A stretch of 64,000 nt of DNA from Gilichinskyi gelida (GCA_038040385.1 JBBPII010000001.1:496001-560000); one strand, 5' to 3'. Positions 36,741-46,055 are shown, counted from the first letter of the stretch. A program made the numbers and translations. Notes: generated from the sequence alone by a model not told the origin.

Positions 36741-37033
36741 AGCTCGACAGCGCGCACGCGGCTACGCGTGCGCGACCGATCCATCTTGATGTCGCGAAGC
36801 GGCGAATCCTGCAGCAACTTCACCAGCGCTTCGCCGTTTGGTTGCCCCTTCACGCGTCGGTACTCCTCGACCGAAACGACGACGACCTCTTCGCGGCCGT
36901 GCACGGTGATTCGCTGAGGCCCTTCCGTCTTCGCCTTCCGGACAAGTTCGCTGAAGCGGGCCTTCGCGTCTTGAAGAGCCCATCGTCCTGTACGTGCAGC
37001 GCCGCGCGTGGGTGTTTTTCGAGTTCTGGTCAT
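36737..37033 (-). CDS. Phd/YefM-family antitoxin
   Basis: 98 residues from ATG 37033; a longer open frame upstream is not supported. The core GRWALQDAKARFSELVRKA and RITVHGREEVVVVSVEEY is the Phd/YefM DNA-binding domain, followed by a C-terminal toxin-binding tail (PLRDIKMDRSR). A basic leader (MTRTRKTPTRGAA) precedes it. Such antitoxins neutralise the toxin and repress their own operon. It overlaps the toxin gene by four bases. Confidence 0.88.
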   Translation of the reverse strand: MTRTRKTPTRGAARTGRWALQDAKARFSELVRKAKTEGPQRITVHGREEVVVVSVEEYRRVKGQPNGEALVKLLQDSPLRDIKMDRSRTRSRVRAVEL

Positions 37034-37128
37034 CCTGACAAGGATACGTCGATCAGCCCTTCGTGTGGCCACGAGATGTCGCCTCGTCGCCCAAAATCCG
37101 CAACCGAGCGGCGTAAAATCGTTCGTAG

Positions 37129-38295
37129 ATGCCGGTCTACGAAGCGCTCGCGCACGTGCTTTGGGAACTGCCGTTTCCACTGCGTCTGGCGCCCGAGATC
37201 ATCCCGGTTTGGGAGCCAGGCGAAGGTATCGCGTTCTTCGATCCGCGGCCCGAGGTCGGCGAGCTGTCTTGGCGACGAACGCCAACGCTTCTCCAGCGCG
37301 CTGAAGTTCTTCCCGACGCCGGACCCGAGAACAATTGGTATCCCGAATATGATTACCGACTGAACGCGCATCGCCCGCGAGACGAGCGTCTCACGATCGC
37401 GCAGATCAACCGAGGCGCCTTAGGCGGCTTCATCGAGCCGAGGCAATACACAAGCGGCAACATCATTCTCTGCCTCCGCAATCGACAAGATGCCGCATCC
37501 GGCGAAGCTGTCGGACGCGCTGCCGAAGCGTTGAACAATATCCTCGCTGTCTACAGGTTCGTCACGCTCGATCCACTCGTACGAGAACTCCGCGCAGACC
37601 TCGACACCTACTACACGCTTGTTTCTGTGGGCGAGCTCCCGCAGCTCGGGGACATCGATCCTTTGACCGCACTACAAGCGATCGACCGCGTTCACTTCGG
37701 CAGGGAATTAGGCATCACCCGCTTTCACACGATCGGCGCGAATAGCTTCTCCGATCTCTTCGCACCCGAACCGCTGCGTCCCGAATTGCTGACCATCTTC
37801 GACGAGCTCGTGCGAGCCCCGCATGACCTTGAACTCTTCCACCAACTGATGTTCTCCGCGATCCGGCGCGTGAAGCGTCACGAGCACGCTCTTGCCGTCT
37901 TCGACGCGCAATCCGCGCTTGAGACGCTGGTCGCATCGATTCTGGTCGAGCGCCTACGCGCCAATGGTCGCACCGAAGGAGAGGTTGAGCAGTTGCTCGC
38001 GCCAGGTGGGGAATATCATCAATTGCAGCGCCGCTTGAGACAACTCGATCGCTTCGCGGAAGCGGAGTCGAGTGCCAAACGATTCATCGGCTCGCCGGAA
38101 GAGCAGCGGTGGCGGACCACCCTGTACAACTTGCGGAATCAAATCGCACACGCCGGCCGGCGAGACGTGACGTTTGCCGACGCCAAGGATGCGCTCATGG
38201 CTGGGATGCACGCGATTTTCTTCATTCAAGATCTCGCGCCGAGTTTCGGCCGAACGCTTTCGTGGGGCGGCACTCGATCTTCCGCACATCGTTGA
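37129..38295 (+). CDS. HEPN-domain (Apea-like) protein, candidate RNase
   Basis: 388 residues. The C-terminal third is helical and has LYNLRNQIAHAGRRDVTFAD, in which RNQIAH matches the R-x4-H catalytic motif of HEPN ribonucleases. The N-terminal two thirds are not recognised and could be a sensor region. It is divergent from the toxin-antitoxin operon across a 95-base spacer. A TAAAAT box at 37113-37118 is close to the ATG, and there is no clear Shine-Dalgarno, so a near-leaderless transcript is possible. GC is lower than in flanking genes, which fits transfer. Confidence 0.72.
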   Translation: MPVYEALAHVLWELPFPLRLAPEIIPVWEPGEGIAFFDPRPEVGELSWRRTPTLLQRAEVLPDAGPENNWYPEYDYRLNAHRPRDERLTIAQINRGALGGFIEPRQYTSGNIILCLRNRQDAASGEAVGRAAEALNNILAVYRFVTLDPLVRELRADLDTYYTLVSVGELPQLGDIDPLTALQAIDRVHFGRELGITRFHTIGANSFSDLFAPEPLRPELLTIFDELVRAPHDLELFHQLMFSAIRRVKRHEHALAVFDAQSALETLVASILVERLRANGRTEGEVEQLLAPGGEYHQLQRRLRQLDRFAEAESSAKRFIGSPEEQRWRTTLYNLRNQIAHAGRRDVTFADAKDALMAGMHAIFFIQDLAPSFGRTLSWGGTRSSAHR

Positions 38296-38462
38296 GTCGC
38301 GCGGCCGTCTGGCACGATTGTTTGAATCGTAATTCCCACGCCTGCACGTTCGATACACCGACATTGCTCCACTACTAAGATATCCGATGGCCAATCGCGA
38401 GCTTGGCACCTCCGCTACGCCCCCCTCGTAAACGCCGCTGCTCGTATTTCGTCCAACCCACC

Positions 38463-39815
38463 ATGAAGAAGCTCCTCCTCGCCATCGTCGCGCTCGCTCT
38501 GCTCACCGGCGCGACGTCCTCGAATCCAAAACTCACCGGCCGTCAGCGCGCCGAACATGCGCTCAACCGTCTCGGCTTCGGCCCCCGTCCCGGCGAGGTC
38601 GAGCGCGTCGCCGCGGAAGGCGTCGACAAGTGGATCGCGCGGCAACTTCAGCCGGAGAGCATTGCCGACGCCGCCGTCGACGCCAAGCTGGCGAAATTCG
38701 ACACGCTGAAGTTGGACAACGCGGCGATGCTCGACACGTACTACAAACCGATCGTGGCCGCGCGGCGCGCGAAGAAAGACGATGAAGACACCGAGGAGAC
38801 GAAGGGTCTGCGGCAGAAGAGCCGCCGCGTGGTCGGCGAGCTGACCGCGCAGCGCATCATCCGGGCCACGGAGTCCGGCCGCCAGCTCAACGAGGTGATG
38901 GCCGACTTCTGGATCAACCACTTCAACGTCTTCGCCGGCAAGGGCATCGACCGATTCCTCCTCACCAGCTACGAGCGCGACACCATCCGTCCGCGGATGT
39001 GGGGAAAGTTCGAGGACCTGCTGATGGCCACCGCGAAGTCGCCGGCCATGCTCGTCTACCTCGACAACGCCCGCAGCCGCCGCGACGCCATCAACGAGAA
39101 CTACGCGCGCGAGATCATGGAGCTGCACACACTCGGCGTCGACGGCGGCTACGCGCAGAAGGACGTCACCGAGCTGGCGCGCGTGCTCACCGGCTGGAGC
39201 ATCGATCGGCGCAGCGGCGGATTCGTCTTCCGCCCCACGCTGCACGACCGCGGCGCGAAGACGGTCCTCGGCGTCCGCATCGCCGGCGGCGGTGCGGACG
39301 AAGGCGAGCGGATGATCCGCTTTCTGGCGCACCATCCCTCGACCGCCCGGCGCATCGCCGCGAAGCTCTGCCAGCGGCTTGTCGCCGACGAGCCGCCGAC
39401 GGCGCTGGTCGATCGCGTGGCGAAGACCTTCCTCGACAGCGACGGCGATCTCCGCCGCACGGTGAAGGCGGTCATCGACAGCTCCGAGTTCTGGGACCAG
39501 AACAGCTACCGCTCGAAGGTGAAGACGCCGTTCGAGTACGTGATCTCCGCGCTGCGCGCCACCGACGCGCGCGTCGTCAACCCCATCCCCATCGCCCGCG
39601 CCCTGCAACAGATCGGGCAGCCGCTCTACGGCGCGCAGCCGCCGACCGGCTACAGCGACAAAGCGGATGCGTGGGTCAACAGTGGCGCGCAGATCAACCG
39701 GATGAACTTCGCCGTCGACCTGGCGTCGAACAAGTTGCCTGGCGTGGTGGTGAAGACGGCCGATGCGCGGAAGCTGGCGTTGCAGTTGGGTGGGCCGGAG
39801 TTTCAAAAACAATGA
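38463..39815 (+). CDS. DUF1800 family exported protein
   Basis: 450 residues from ATG 38463 at the signal peptide (MKKLLLAIVALALLTGATS). Family features: AEHALNRLGFGPRPGEVERV near the start, WINHFNVFAGKG, NENYAREIMELHTLGVDGGY, VTELARVLTGW and KTPFEYVISALRAT. DUF1800 proteins are almost always encoded beside DUF1501 proteins, as here (47-base spacing). Biochemical function is not known. About 165 bases upstream hold no gene. Confidence 0.9.
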   Translation: MKKLLLAIVALALLTGATSSNPKLTGRQRAEHALNRLGFGPRPGEVERVAAEGVDKWIARQLQPESIADAAVDAKLAKFDTLKLDNAAMLDTYYKPIVAARRAKKDDEDTEETKGLRQKSRRVVGELTAQRIIRATESGRQLNEVMADFWINHFNVFAGKGIDRFLLTSYERDTIRPRMWGKFEDLLMATAKSPAMLVYLDNARSRRDAINENYAREIMELHTLGVDGGYAQKDVTELARVLTGWSIDRRSGGFVFRPTLHDRGAKTVLGVRIAGGGADEGERMIRFLAHHPSTARRIAAKLCQRLVADEPPTALVDRVAKTFLDSDGDLRRTVKAVIDSSEFWDQNSYRSKVKTPFEYVISALRATDARVVNPIPIARALQQIGQPLYGAQPPTGYSDKADAWVNSGAQINRMNFAVDLASNKLPGVVVKTADARKLALQLGGPEFQKQ

Positions 39816-39862
39816 GGTTGCGGGGTATCGACCGCGAGACCCCGAAACCCCGGAGCATCAGG

Positions 39863-41023
39863 ATGATCAATCGCAGAACGTTCATAAAGTCCTCCGGCCT
39901 CACGCTCGTCGCCGGTACGCTTCTCCCGAGCGTTTTCGTCCGGATGGCGGACGCGGCGACGACGAAAGGCCGCAAGGTCCTCGTCGCCGTCTTCCAGCGC
40001 GGGGCGGTCGACGGTCTCAACGTCGTCGTTCCGTACGGCGAGAAGGCGTACTACGACGCGCGTCCGTCGATCGCCATCCCGAGGAACGAGGTCATCGATC
40101 TCGACGGCTTCTTCGGCGTCCATCCGGCGCTCGCGCCGCTCGTCCCCTATTTCAAGGACAAGAGCGCGGCGTTTGTCCACGCCGTCGGCAGTCCCGACGC
40201 TACGCGCTCGCACTTCGACGCGCAGGACTTCATGGAGTCGGGCACGCCCGGCGTCAAAATCACGGAGGACGGGTTTCTGTCGCGCGCGTTGGGGGGAAGG
40301 AAGCCGACGCCGCTGCGCGCGGTGGCGCTTTCGCAGACCATGCCGCGCATCCTCAGCGGCAAAGCCAATGCCGTGGCGATGCCCGATATCGCGAAGTTCG
40401 GCGTGCGGGGCGAGGTCAGCGACGCGTTTCAGTCGATGTACAAGGACGCGTTCGAGGCCACGCGCATCCTGAAGAGTGCCGATCCCGCCCGGCTGCAGCC
40501 GGAAAACGGCGCGGTGTATCCGCCAGGTCCGCTCGGCAACTCACTCGAGCAGATCGCGCAGCTCATCAAGGCCAACGTCGGGCTGGAGATCGCCTTCACC
40601 GACGTCGGCGGCTGGGACACGCACGCCGGCGAAGGCGGCGCGCAAGGGCAACTGGCCAACAACCTCCGCAACTTCGCCGGCGCCATCGCCGCGTTCACCA
40701 AAGACCTCGGCTCGCGCATGGGCGACGTGGTGCTGGTGACGATGTCGGAGTTCGGCCGCACGGTGCGCGAGAACGGCAACCGCGGCACCGACCACGGCCA
40801 CGGCAACGTGATGCTCGTTCTCGGCGGCGGCGTCCGAGGCGGCAAAGTCTACGGCGAGTGGAGGGGTCTGACCCCAGCGCAACTGTTTGAAGGGCGGGAC
40901 CTTGCGGTGACGACCGACTTCCGCGACGTCTTCGGCGAGCTGCTGGTCAAGCAGCTCGGCGTGGCGTCGCTGAAGGACGTGTTCCCGAGGTATGACGTGA
41001 AGCCGCGCGGGGTGATGGGCTAG
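39863..41023 (+). CDS. DUF1501 family protein with Tat-like signal
   Basis: 386 residues from ATG 39863. The N-terminus MINRRTFIKSSGLTLVAG has a twin-arginine-type motif and hydrophobic segment, suggesting folded export. The core resembles the sulfatase/alkaline-phosphatase-like DUF1501 fold: VAVFQRGAVDGLNVVVPYG, SHFDAQDFMESG, FTDVGGWDTHAGEGG, TMSEFGRTVRENGNRGTDHG. Paired with the DUF1800 gene upstream. Metal-dependent hydrolase activity is only inferred from the Asp/His pattern. Confidence 0.9.
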   Translation: MINRRTFIKSSGLTLVAGTLLPSVFVRMADAATTKGRKVLVAVFQRGAVDGLNVVVPYGEKAYYDARPSIAIPRNEVIDLDGFFGVHPALAPLVPYFKDKSAAFVHAVGSPDATRSHFDAQDFMESGTPGVKITEDGFLSRALGGRKPTPLRAVALSQTMPRILSGKANAVAMPDIAKFGVRGEVSDAFQSMYKDAFEATRILKSADPARLQPENGAVYPPGPLGNSLEQIAQLIKANVGLEIAFTDVGGWDTHAGEGGAQGQLANNLRNFAGAIAAFTKDLGSRMGDVVLVTMSEFGRTVRENGNRGTDHGHGNVMLVLGGGVRGGKVYGEWRGLTPAQLFEGRDLAVTTDFRDVFGELLVKQLGVASLKDVFPRYDVKPRGVMG

Positions 41024-41469
41024 GTCCCGCCGCGCACCGCATCGCGCGCGGCGTTGATGGTGTTGTCGATCTGCTCCTGCCGCTGCACCAGGCCGTCGGG
41101 CGGAGGTGTGCCGACGCGGATCGAGCTGTCGAGCTCCGAGACCAGGGTCCGAAGATCGCCCATGGCCTGACGCGCCTTGCGGCACGACTCTTGGTCGCAC
41201 GCGCACTGCGACTGCGCGCGGGCGATCGCCGCGTCGGTGCGGGTTCGGAACTCGCCCCACGCGGTGAGGTCGTACGGCGGATTGGCAAAGCGGCCGATGC
41301 CGGAGCCCCAGTCGTTCGACGCCGTCTCCGCCAGCTCCACGCACGACTGGCCCGCGGACGCCGTGGTCTTCGCCGCGCTGCCGCGGCGCGCCTCCCACCA
41401 GGGAACGCCCTTCTTCCAGATGAGCAGCACGATGACCACAACGACGATGAGCTTGATGAGTCCCTTCAT
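41020..41469 (-). CDS. Membrane-anchored protein of unknown function
   Basis: 149 residues from ATG 41469 (MKGLIKLIVVVVIVLLIWKKG), a single N-terminal helix followed by a soluble region with a pair of cysteine motifs (QCACDQESC) and a long helical tail (SELDSSIRVG, QEQIDNTINAARDAV). Family not recognised. Its start overlaps the stop of the upstream DUF5666 gene by four bases, so both are co-transcribed. Its stop overlaps that of the convergent DUF1501 gene. Confidence 0.7.
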   Translation of the reverse strand: MKGLIKLIVVVVIVLLIWKKGVPWWEARRGSAAKTTASAGQSCVELAETASNDWGSGIGRFANPPYDLTAWGEFRTRTDAAIARAQSQCACDQESCRKARQAMGDLRTLVSELDSSIRVGTPPPDGLVQRQEQIDNTINAARDAVRGGT

Positions 41470-42413
41470 GGAGTCCTCGTGATCGACGAGGCCACGAACG
41501 ACGATTTGCCGATGGTGCCGACGACCTCCACGCGGTCGCCGACCTTCGGGTCGCCGATGATCTTCGTGCTCGCGTTCACCTCGACCAGAAAGTCCGGCGC
41601 GAATGATCCGGCGGGGCCGAGACCGACGGTCCATTGCGTGGCGGCGATTGATTTGACGAAGCCGGTGATGCGCAGTTGCGGCTCGTTGACGATGGAGAGC
41701 GCGACGTTGTCGGCGGTGATCAGCACGTCGACCGTGTCGCCGACCTTCGGCGCGCCGACGATCTTCGTCTGCGCGTTGACGGTGATCATCCAGTCCTTCC
41801 CTTCGGCAGCGATGACCCAGAGGGTGCTGCTGATGCTCCGCACCGTCCCGCGGATGACCGTCGGCAGCGGCGAAGGAACCGGCTTGATCGAGAGGACGCG
41901 AATGCGGCTGGCGACGAGCGTGCCGCCGAAGTTGTCCGCCTCCACCTGCACGCTCTGATTCACGACGATGTCGGCGAGCGTGGTCGCCTTGGTGATCAGC
42001 CCGGAGATCGCCGTCTGCGGCGTGACTTTGATGGTCCGCCCGAGAACGGTGAGCGTACGTTCACCGTCATTGATCATGGTGACGGTTCCGGTGAGGGTCA
42101 CCTGCGCGAGCCGCGTCACGGCGACGTACGTTGCCCGCAGCGGCGCGTTCGGCGCCACCTGGCTGGCATCGAGTGCGGCGAACAGCGGCGAGCCGGGCGT
42201 GGGAGGGTCGCCGGCCATCTTGGCCCCCGTGGTGTCGATGATGACCAGCCCGTCCGCCAGGAGGATGAACGGACCGGAGACGGAGCTGATGATTCCGCTG
42301 ACCGTACTGCCGGAGAGGTCGAGCGGGACCGGCATCGCCGCGCGCGAGCGGACCTGCGCGACGGCGGGGATGGCGATGAGGAAAAGGAGGATGGGGATGG
42401 GAAGCCTGCGCAT
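41466..42413 (-). CDS. Exported DUF5666-type repeat protein
   Basis: 315 residues from ATG 42413 at the signal peptide (MRRLPIPILLFLIAIPAVAQ). The mature part contains at least three repeats of a small beta domain: GTVTMINDGERTLTVLGRTI, GTVRSISSTLWVIAAEGKDW and GFVKSIAATQWTVGL, each followed by an xVxAxTKIxGxPKVGDxVxV segment. This is the DUF5666 pattern (OB-like folds) seen in exported proteins. Function unknown. It overlaps the next gene by four bases. Confidence 0.8.
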   Translation of the reverse strand: MRRLPIPILLFLIAIPAVAQVRSRAAMPVPLDLSGSTVSGIISSVSGPFILLADGLVIIDTTGAKMAGDPPTPGSPLFAALDASQVAPNAPLRATYVAVTRLAQVTLTGTVTMINDGERTLTVLGRTIKVTPQTAISGLITKATTLADIVVNQSVQVEADNFGGTLVASRIRVLSIKPVPSPLPTVIRGTVRSISSTLWVIAAEGKDWMITVNAQTKIVGAPKVGDTVDVLITADNVALSIVNEPQLRITGFVKSIAATQWTVGLGPAGSFAPDFLVEVNASTKIIGDPKVGDRVEVVGTIGKSSFVASSITRTP

Positions 42414-42430
42414 GGCTCCGATGATACCCC

Positions 42431-43798
42431 TCACTTCGGCTTGATCAACGTCACGTCGCCGAACGGCGCGACCTGGTCCTTCACCTGGCCGTAATCGCCG
42501 ACCACCACGATCGCGCCACGGTAGGTGTCGTAATACTTCGCCGCGGCGCGCCGGATGTCGGCGGCGGTCAACTTCTCGATCTTCTCGCGGAAGGTCTGCA
42601 GAAAATCGTGCTGTAAGTCATAGACATAGATGGTTGCGATTCGCTGCGCCAGGCCGGCCTGCGTCTCCAGCTCCAGCTCCATGGTGCCGACGCTGTACGT
42701 CTTGGCCGAGGCGAGCTCCTCGTCGGTCACCGGCGTGACGCGCATCCGGTCGAGCTCGTAGAGCAGCTCCAGGATCGTCGGGCCGGTCACCTCGTTCCGC
42801 ACCGAGGCCTCGGCGGAAAAGCTGCCGGCGAGGCGGCGCAGATCGGCGGAGCTGAACGGCGAATAGGTGTAGCCCTTCGACTCGCGGATGTTGCGCGTGA
42901 GCCGCGAATAGAACGCACCGCCGGTGATGATGCTCGCGGTGCGCAGCGCGAGATAGTCGGCCGCTTTGCGCGGCGGGGCCAGCGCGCCGACCACGATCGT
43001 CGACTGCACCGATCCGGGGCGGTCGACGAAGACGATCTGCCGCTTCTGCCGTTTCGCCGGCTCGGCGATCTTCACCGCGGGCAGCGTGCCGCGCTGCCAT
43101 GGGCCGAACGCTTTCTCCACCGCCGCGGTCATCGCCGCCGGCTCGAAGTCGCCGACGACGACCAGGAAGGCGTTGTTCGGAAGGTAGCGCGTCGCGGCGA
43201 ACTGCTTCAACTGCTCGCGCGTGACCTTGCCGATCGCCGCCGGCTCGGGGACGGTGTAGCCGTACGGATGCGCGCCGAAGATCGCCTTCGCCATCTGCTC
43301 GCCGGCGACGAACTCCGGCGAGGAGCGCTGCTCCTCGATCTCGCTGGCGAAGTTGGATTTCGCCAGATCGACTTCGCTCTTCGGATACGACGCGTTGCGC
43401 GCCACGTCGCTCACCAGGTCGAGCAGCTTCGGCGAGAACTCGGAAAGCGCGGAGGCGGAGATGGAGGTGGCGTCGCGGTCGACGTTGACGCCCATCTCAC
43501 CGCCGATGGAGCGCAGCTCTTCCTTCAATTCCTTGCTGCTGCGCGTCGCCGTCCCCTCGAGCATCACCCTCCCGGCGAGCTGCGCCACCCCTCCCGCCCC
43601 TCGCCCGGCGAGGAACGAGAAATCGAGGGTGACCTTCGGCACGTTCGGCAGCGGCGCGAGGACCAGCGTCAGCCCGTTGGCCAGCTTCTTCTCCGTGATC
43701 GCCGGCCAGGCGATGGGGCGGGGCGGGGCGGGCGGGGGAGGGGTGGTCTGCTGCTGGGCCAGCGCGGCGGCGGCCGCAAATAGTACGTTTAGTATCAT
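42431..43798 (-). CDS. M16 peptidase-like subunit lacking the HxxEH motif
   Basis: 455 residues from ATG 43798 (ATGA overlap with the active M16 gene). It has a short signal-like N-terminus (MILNVLFAAAAALAQ), then the M16 fold (KKLANGLTLVLAPLPNVPKV, FLAGRGAGGVAQLAGRVMLEG where HxxEH is expected, and the C-terminal RIRESKGYTYSPFS-like segment NIRESKGYTYSPFS). In heterodimeric M16 enzymes one subunit is catalytic and the other carries the R/Y substrate-binding motif, as here. Its start codon and signal lie in a dispersed hairpin (43776-43802). Confidence 0.9.
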   Translation of the reverse strand: MILNVLFAAAAALAQQQTTPPPPAPPRPIAWPAITEKKLANGLTLVLAPLPNVPKVTLDFSFLAGRGAGGVAQLAGRVMLEGTATRSSKELKEELRSIGGEMGVNVDRDATSISASALSEFSPKLLDLVSDVARNASYPKSEVDLAKSNFASEIEEQRSSPEFVAGEQMAKAIFGAHPYGYTVPEPAAIGKVTREQLKQFAATRYLPNNAFLVVVGDFEPAAMTAAVEKAFGPWQRGTLPAVKIAEPAKRQKRQIVFVDRPGSVQSTIVVGALAPPRKAADYLALRTASIITGGAFYSRLTRNIRESKGYTYSPFSSADLRRLAGSFSAEASVRNEVTGPTILELLYELDRMRVTPVTDEELASAKTYSVGTMELELETQAGLAQRIATIYVYDLQHDFLQTFREKIEKLTAADIRRAAAKYYDTYRGAIVVVGDYGQVKDQVAPFGDVTLIKPK

Positions 43799-43802
43799 TT
43801 GC
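43776..43802. repeat. Dispersed AATAGTACGTT hairpin, copy 3 (at a start codon)
   Basis: GCAAATAGTACGTTTAGTAT followed by CATTTGC, an imperfect inverted repeat. On the minus strand it contains the ATG and first codons of the second M16 gene (MILNVLF) and the stop of the first. Confidence 0.6.
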
Positions 43803-45132
43803 CCTCCGGCACCCGGTCGATCGACGTGCGATTCTCCGCAGCGAGAACGCGCTTCGCCACCTCCTGCACCTGCGTCGCGGTCACGGCGTTGATGCGGTCG
43901 ACGATCTTGTTGATGCGCGACGGATCGTCGCGGAAGAGGGCGAACGCGGCGAGGAGGTTGGCGCGTCCTTGCGTCGACTCGATGAGGTCGTAGAAGTTTG
44001 CGCGGAAGCGCACCTTCGCGTCGGCCAGCTCCTTCTTCGTCACGCCGTGCTCCTGCACGTCGCGGACGACGGCATCGATCTCCTTCAGGATCTGGTCGCC
44101 GGTGTGGCCCGGCTTGTACGTGCTGCGCGCGGCGAGCAGCATCGGGCCGTCGTAGTCGAACTCGTTGCCGAGCTCGAAGTTGATGCCGCCGGCCCAGTCG
44201 AGCGAGATCTCCTTCTCCTTGACCAGCCGCTGGTAGAAGCGCGAGCTGTCGTCGCCCTGCAGGATGAGATCGAGCAGCACCGCCGGCGCGTAGTCGGCAG
44301 ACTCCTGATCGGGGAGGTGGTATCCGAGGGCGAACGCGGGGACGCTGGCCAGCTTGTCGGTCTGCTTGAGCCGCTTCTCCTCGGTCTGCTTCGCCTCGGA
44401 GACGTCGGGCCGCTCCGGCACCGACTGCAGCGGGATGTTCGCGAAGTGCTTCTCGATCATCTTGCGGACCGGATCGGGGTCGACATCGCCGACCACCACC
44501 AGCACGGCATTGTTCGGCGCGTAGTAGGTCTTGAAGAACTGCCGCACGTCGTCGATCTTCGCCGCCTCGATGTCGCGCAGGTCGCCGTAGAAGTTGTGGG
44601 CGTTGAACCAGTTGGTATTCGCGTTCTGCCAGAGGTCGAGCCATTCGAATAGCGCGTACGGCTGGTTGAGGACGTTGACGCGCACCTCTTCGCTGACCAC
44701 GTTCTGCTGGTTCTTGAGGTTCTCCTCGCTCACGTCGAGCGAGCGCATGCGGTCTGCCTCCAGCCACAGCGCGGTCTCCACCGCCTCGGACGGCAGGGTC
44801 TCGTAGTAGTTCGTGTAATCGAGGCGCGTCGAGCCGTTGAGGTTCCCGCCGACCGACTCGACGATGCGGGCGTGGTCGAACTTCTTCACGTTTGCCGAGC
44901 CCTGAAACATCATGTGCTCGAAGAGATGGGCGAAGCCGCTCTGCCCCTTCGGCTCCACGCGGAACCCGACGCCGTAGTAGACCGCGACGGTGACCGTGGG
45001 CGAGGTGTGGCTCTCGGAGATGACGACCTTCAGCCCGTTCGGCAGGCGGTAGTAGACGACGGGGATGTTGACGGGCTTCGCGGCCGCGGCGGCGGCAAAG
45101 AGGAGGAGGAGAATCGAAAAGCGAGAACGCAT
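43795..45132 (-). CDS. Zinc M16 peptidase (active subunit)
   Basis: 445 residues from ATG 45132, six bases after GAGG; an upstream in-frame ATG at 45144 lies in a repeat. Signal peptide (FSILLLLFAAAAAA), then the inverted zinc motif HLFEH in GQSGFAHLFEHMMFQGS with the distal Glu in the following helix (ETALWLEADRM). This is the catalytic half of a two-subunit periplasmic M16 peptidase; the inactive half follows directly. The family degrades peptides. The GAGG lies on the edge of a dispersed repeat. Confidence 0.93.
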   Translation of the reverse strand: MRSRFSILLLLFAAAAAAKPVNIPVVYYRLPNGLKVVISESHTSPTVTVAVYYGVGFRVEPKGQSGFAHLFEHMMFQGSANVKKFDHARIVESVGGNLNGSTRLDYTNYYETLPSEAVETALWLEADRMRSLDVSEENLKNQQNVVSEEVRVNVLNQPYALFEWLDLWQNANTNWFNAHNFYGDLRDIEAAKIDDVRQFFKTYYAPNNAVLVVVGDVDPDPVRKMIEKHFANIPLQSVPERPDVSEAKQTEEKRLKQTDKLASVPAFALGYHLPDQESADYAPAVLLDLILQGDDSSRFYQRLVKEKEISLDWAGGINFELGNEFDYDGPMLLAARSTYKPGHTGDQILKEIDAVVRDVQEHGVTKKELADAKVRFRANFYDLIESTQGRANLLAAFALFRDDPSRINKIVDRINAVTATQVQEVAKRVLAAENRTSIDRVPEGK

Positions 45133-45136
45133 GATT

Positions 45137-45208
45137 TGCCTCATGTAGGACGGGCTTCAGCCCGTCTGCACGATCGACGGGCTGAAGCCCGTCCTACATC
45201 GGGCATGC
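45137..45208. repeat. Dispersed palindrome, TGTAGGACGGGCTTCAGCCC family, copy 1
   Basis: From TGCCTCATGTAGGACGGGCT to CCTACATCGGGCATGC, with a near-perfect stem (TGTAGGACGGGCTTCAGCCC). The second copy is inside a coding gene at 57697-57761, sharing even the TGCCTCA and GGGCATGC flanks. It lies between two divergent genes. Confidence 0.92.
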
Positions 45209-45230
45209 TACACGTTAGAGTTCGCCTCGC

Positions 45231-46055
45231 ATGGGAACGAAACGGTTGCGGCGCCGCGCGCGCCATGCGCTGGAGTACCTCGCCGCGGCGCACATCGACC
45301 TCCGCCTCTGGTTGACGGGAAAAGCGGATCCGGAGCTGCCGCCGCTGCGGATGCGCTTCGTCGGGATGGGCGATTTCCGCGAGATCGGCGAGGAGATGGC
45401 GGGACTGCTAGTGCGCGTGGGCGGCTTGCGTTCGAGCGACCGCGTGCTGGACATCGGCAGCGGCATCGGCCGCGTCGCCATCCCGCTCACGCGCATCCTC
45501 GATCCCGGCGCGAGCTACGACGGCTTCGACGTCGTCAAACGGGGCGTCGACTGGTGCCGGCGGCACATCACGCCGCGCCACCCGAACTTCCGCTTCCACC
45601 ACGTCGACGTCCGGTCGTCGGAGTACCGCGACCGCGGCGCCGACGCGTCGCGCTTCCGCTTTCCGTTCGACGACGCCTCGTTCGACTTCGCCTTCGCCAC
45701 GTCGCTCTTCACCCACCTCGTTTTCGCCGAGACGCGGCAGTACCTGCGCGAGTCGCGGCGCGTGCTCGCGCCGGGCGGGCGGTTGTTCGCCACGTTTTTT
45801 CTGCTCGACGACTTCGCGAAGTCGCGGCTGCCGTCGCTCGACCCGCGCTTCCGATTCGAGCACGCGGACGGCGCGGTGCGCCTTGCCAACCGCGACAACC
45901 CCGCGGCGGGTGTGGCCATCGAGCAGAGTGCGGCGCTCGATCTCATCCGCGAGGCCGGCTTCGCCGCGCACCAGATCCATTACGGGCAATGGTGCGGGCG
46001 GGAGGGCGGGGTCACGTTCCAGGACGTTGTGGTGTGTACAGCAGGGCCGCGCTGA
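45231..46055 (+). CDS. Class I SAM-dependent methyltransferase
   Basis: 274 residues. Motif I is VLDIGSGIGRVAIPLT, followed by GFDVVKRGVDWCRRH, the acidic HHVDVRSSEYR and FDFAFATSLFTHL (motif IV region), then RVLAPGGRLFATFF. A standard small-molecule or lipid methyltransferase fold. The basic N-terminus (KRLRRRARHAL) is a possible membrane-surface patch. Substrate unknown. It overlaps the convergent MFS gene by 44 bases. Confidence 0.82.
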   Translation: MGTKRLRRRARHALEYLAAAHIDLRLWLTGKADPELPPLRMRFVGMGDFREIGEEMAGLLVRVGGLRSSDRVLDIGSGIGRVAIPLTRILDPGASYDGFDVVKRGVDWCRRHITPRHPNFRFHHVDVRSSEYRDRGADASRFRFPFDDASFDFAFATSLFTHLVFAETRQYLRESRRVLAPGGRLFATFFLLDDFAKSRLPSLDPRFRFEHADGAVRLANRDNPAAGVAIEQSAALDLIREAGFAAHQIHYGQWCGREGGVTFQDVVVCTAGPR

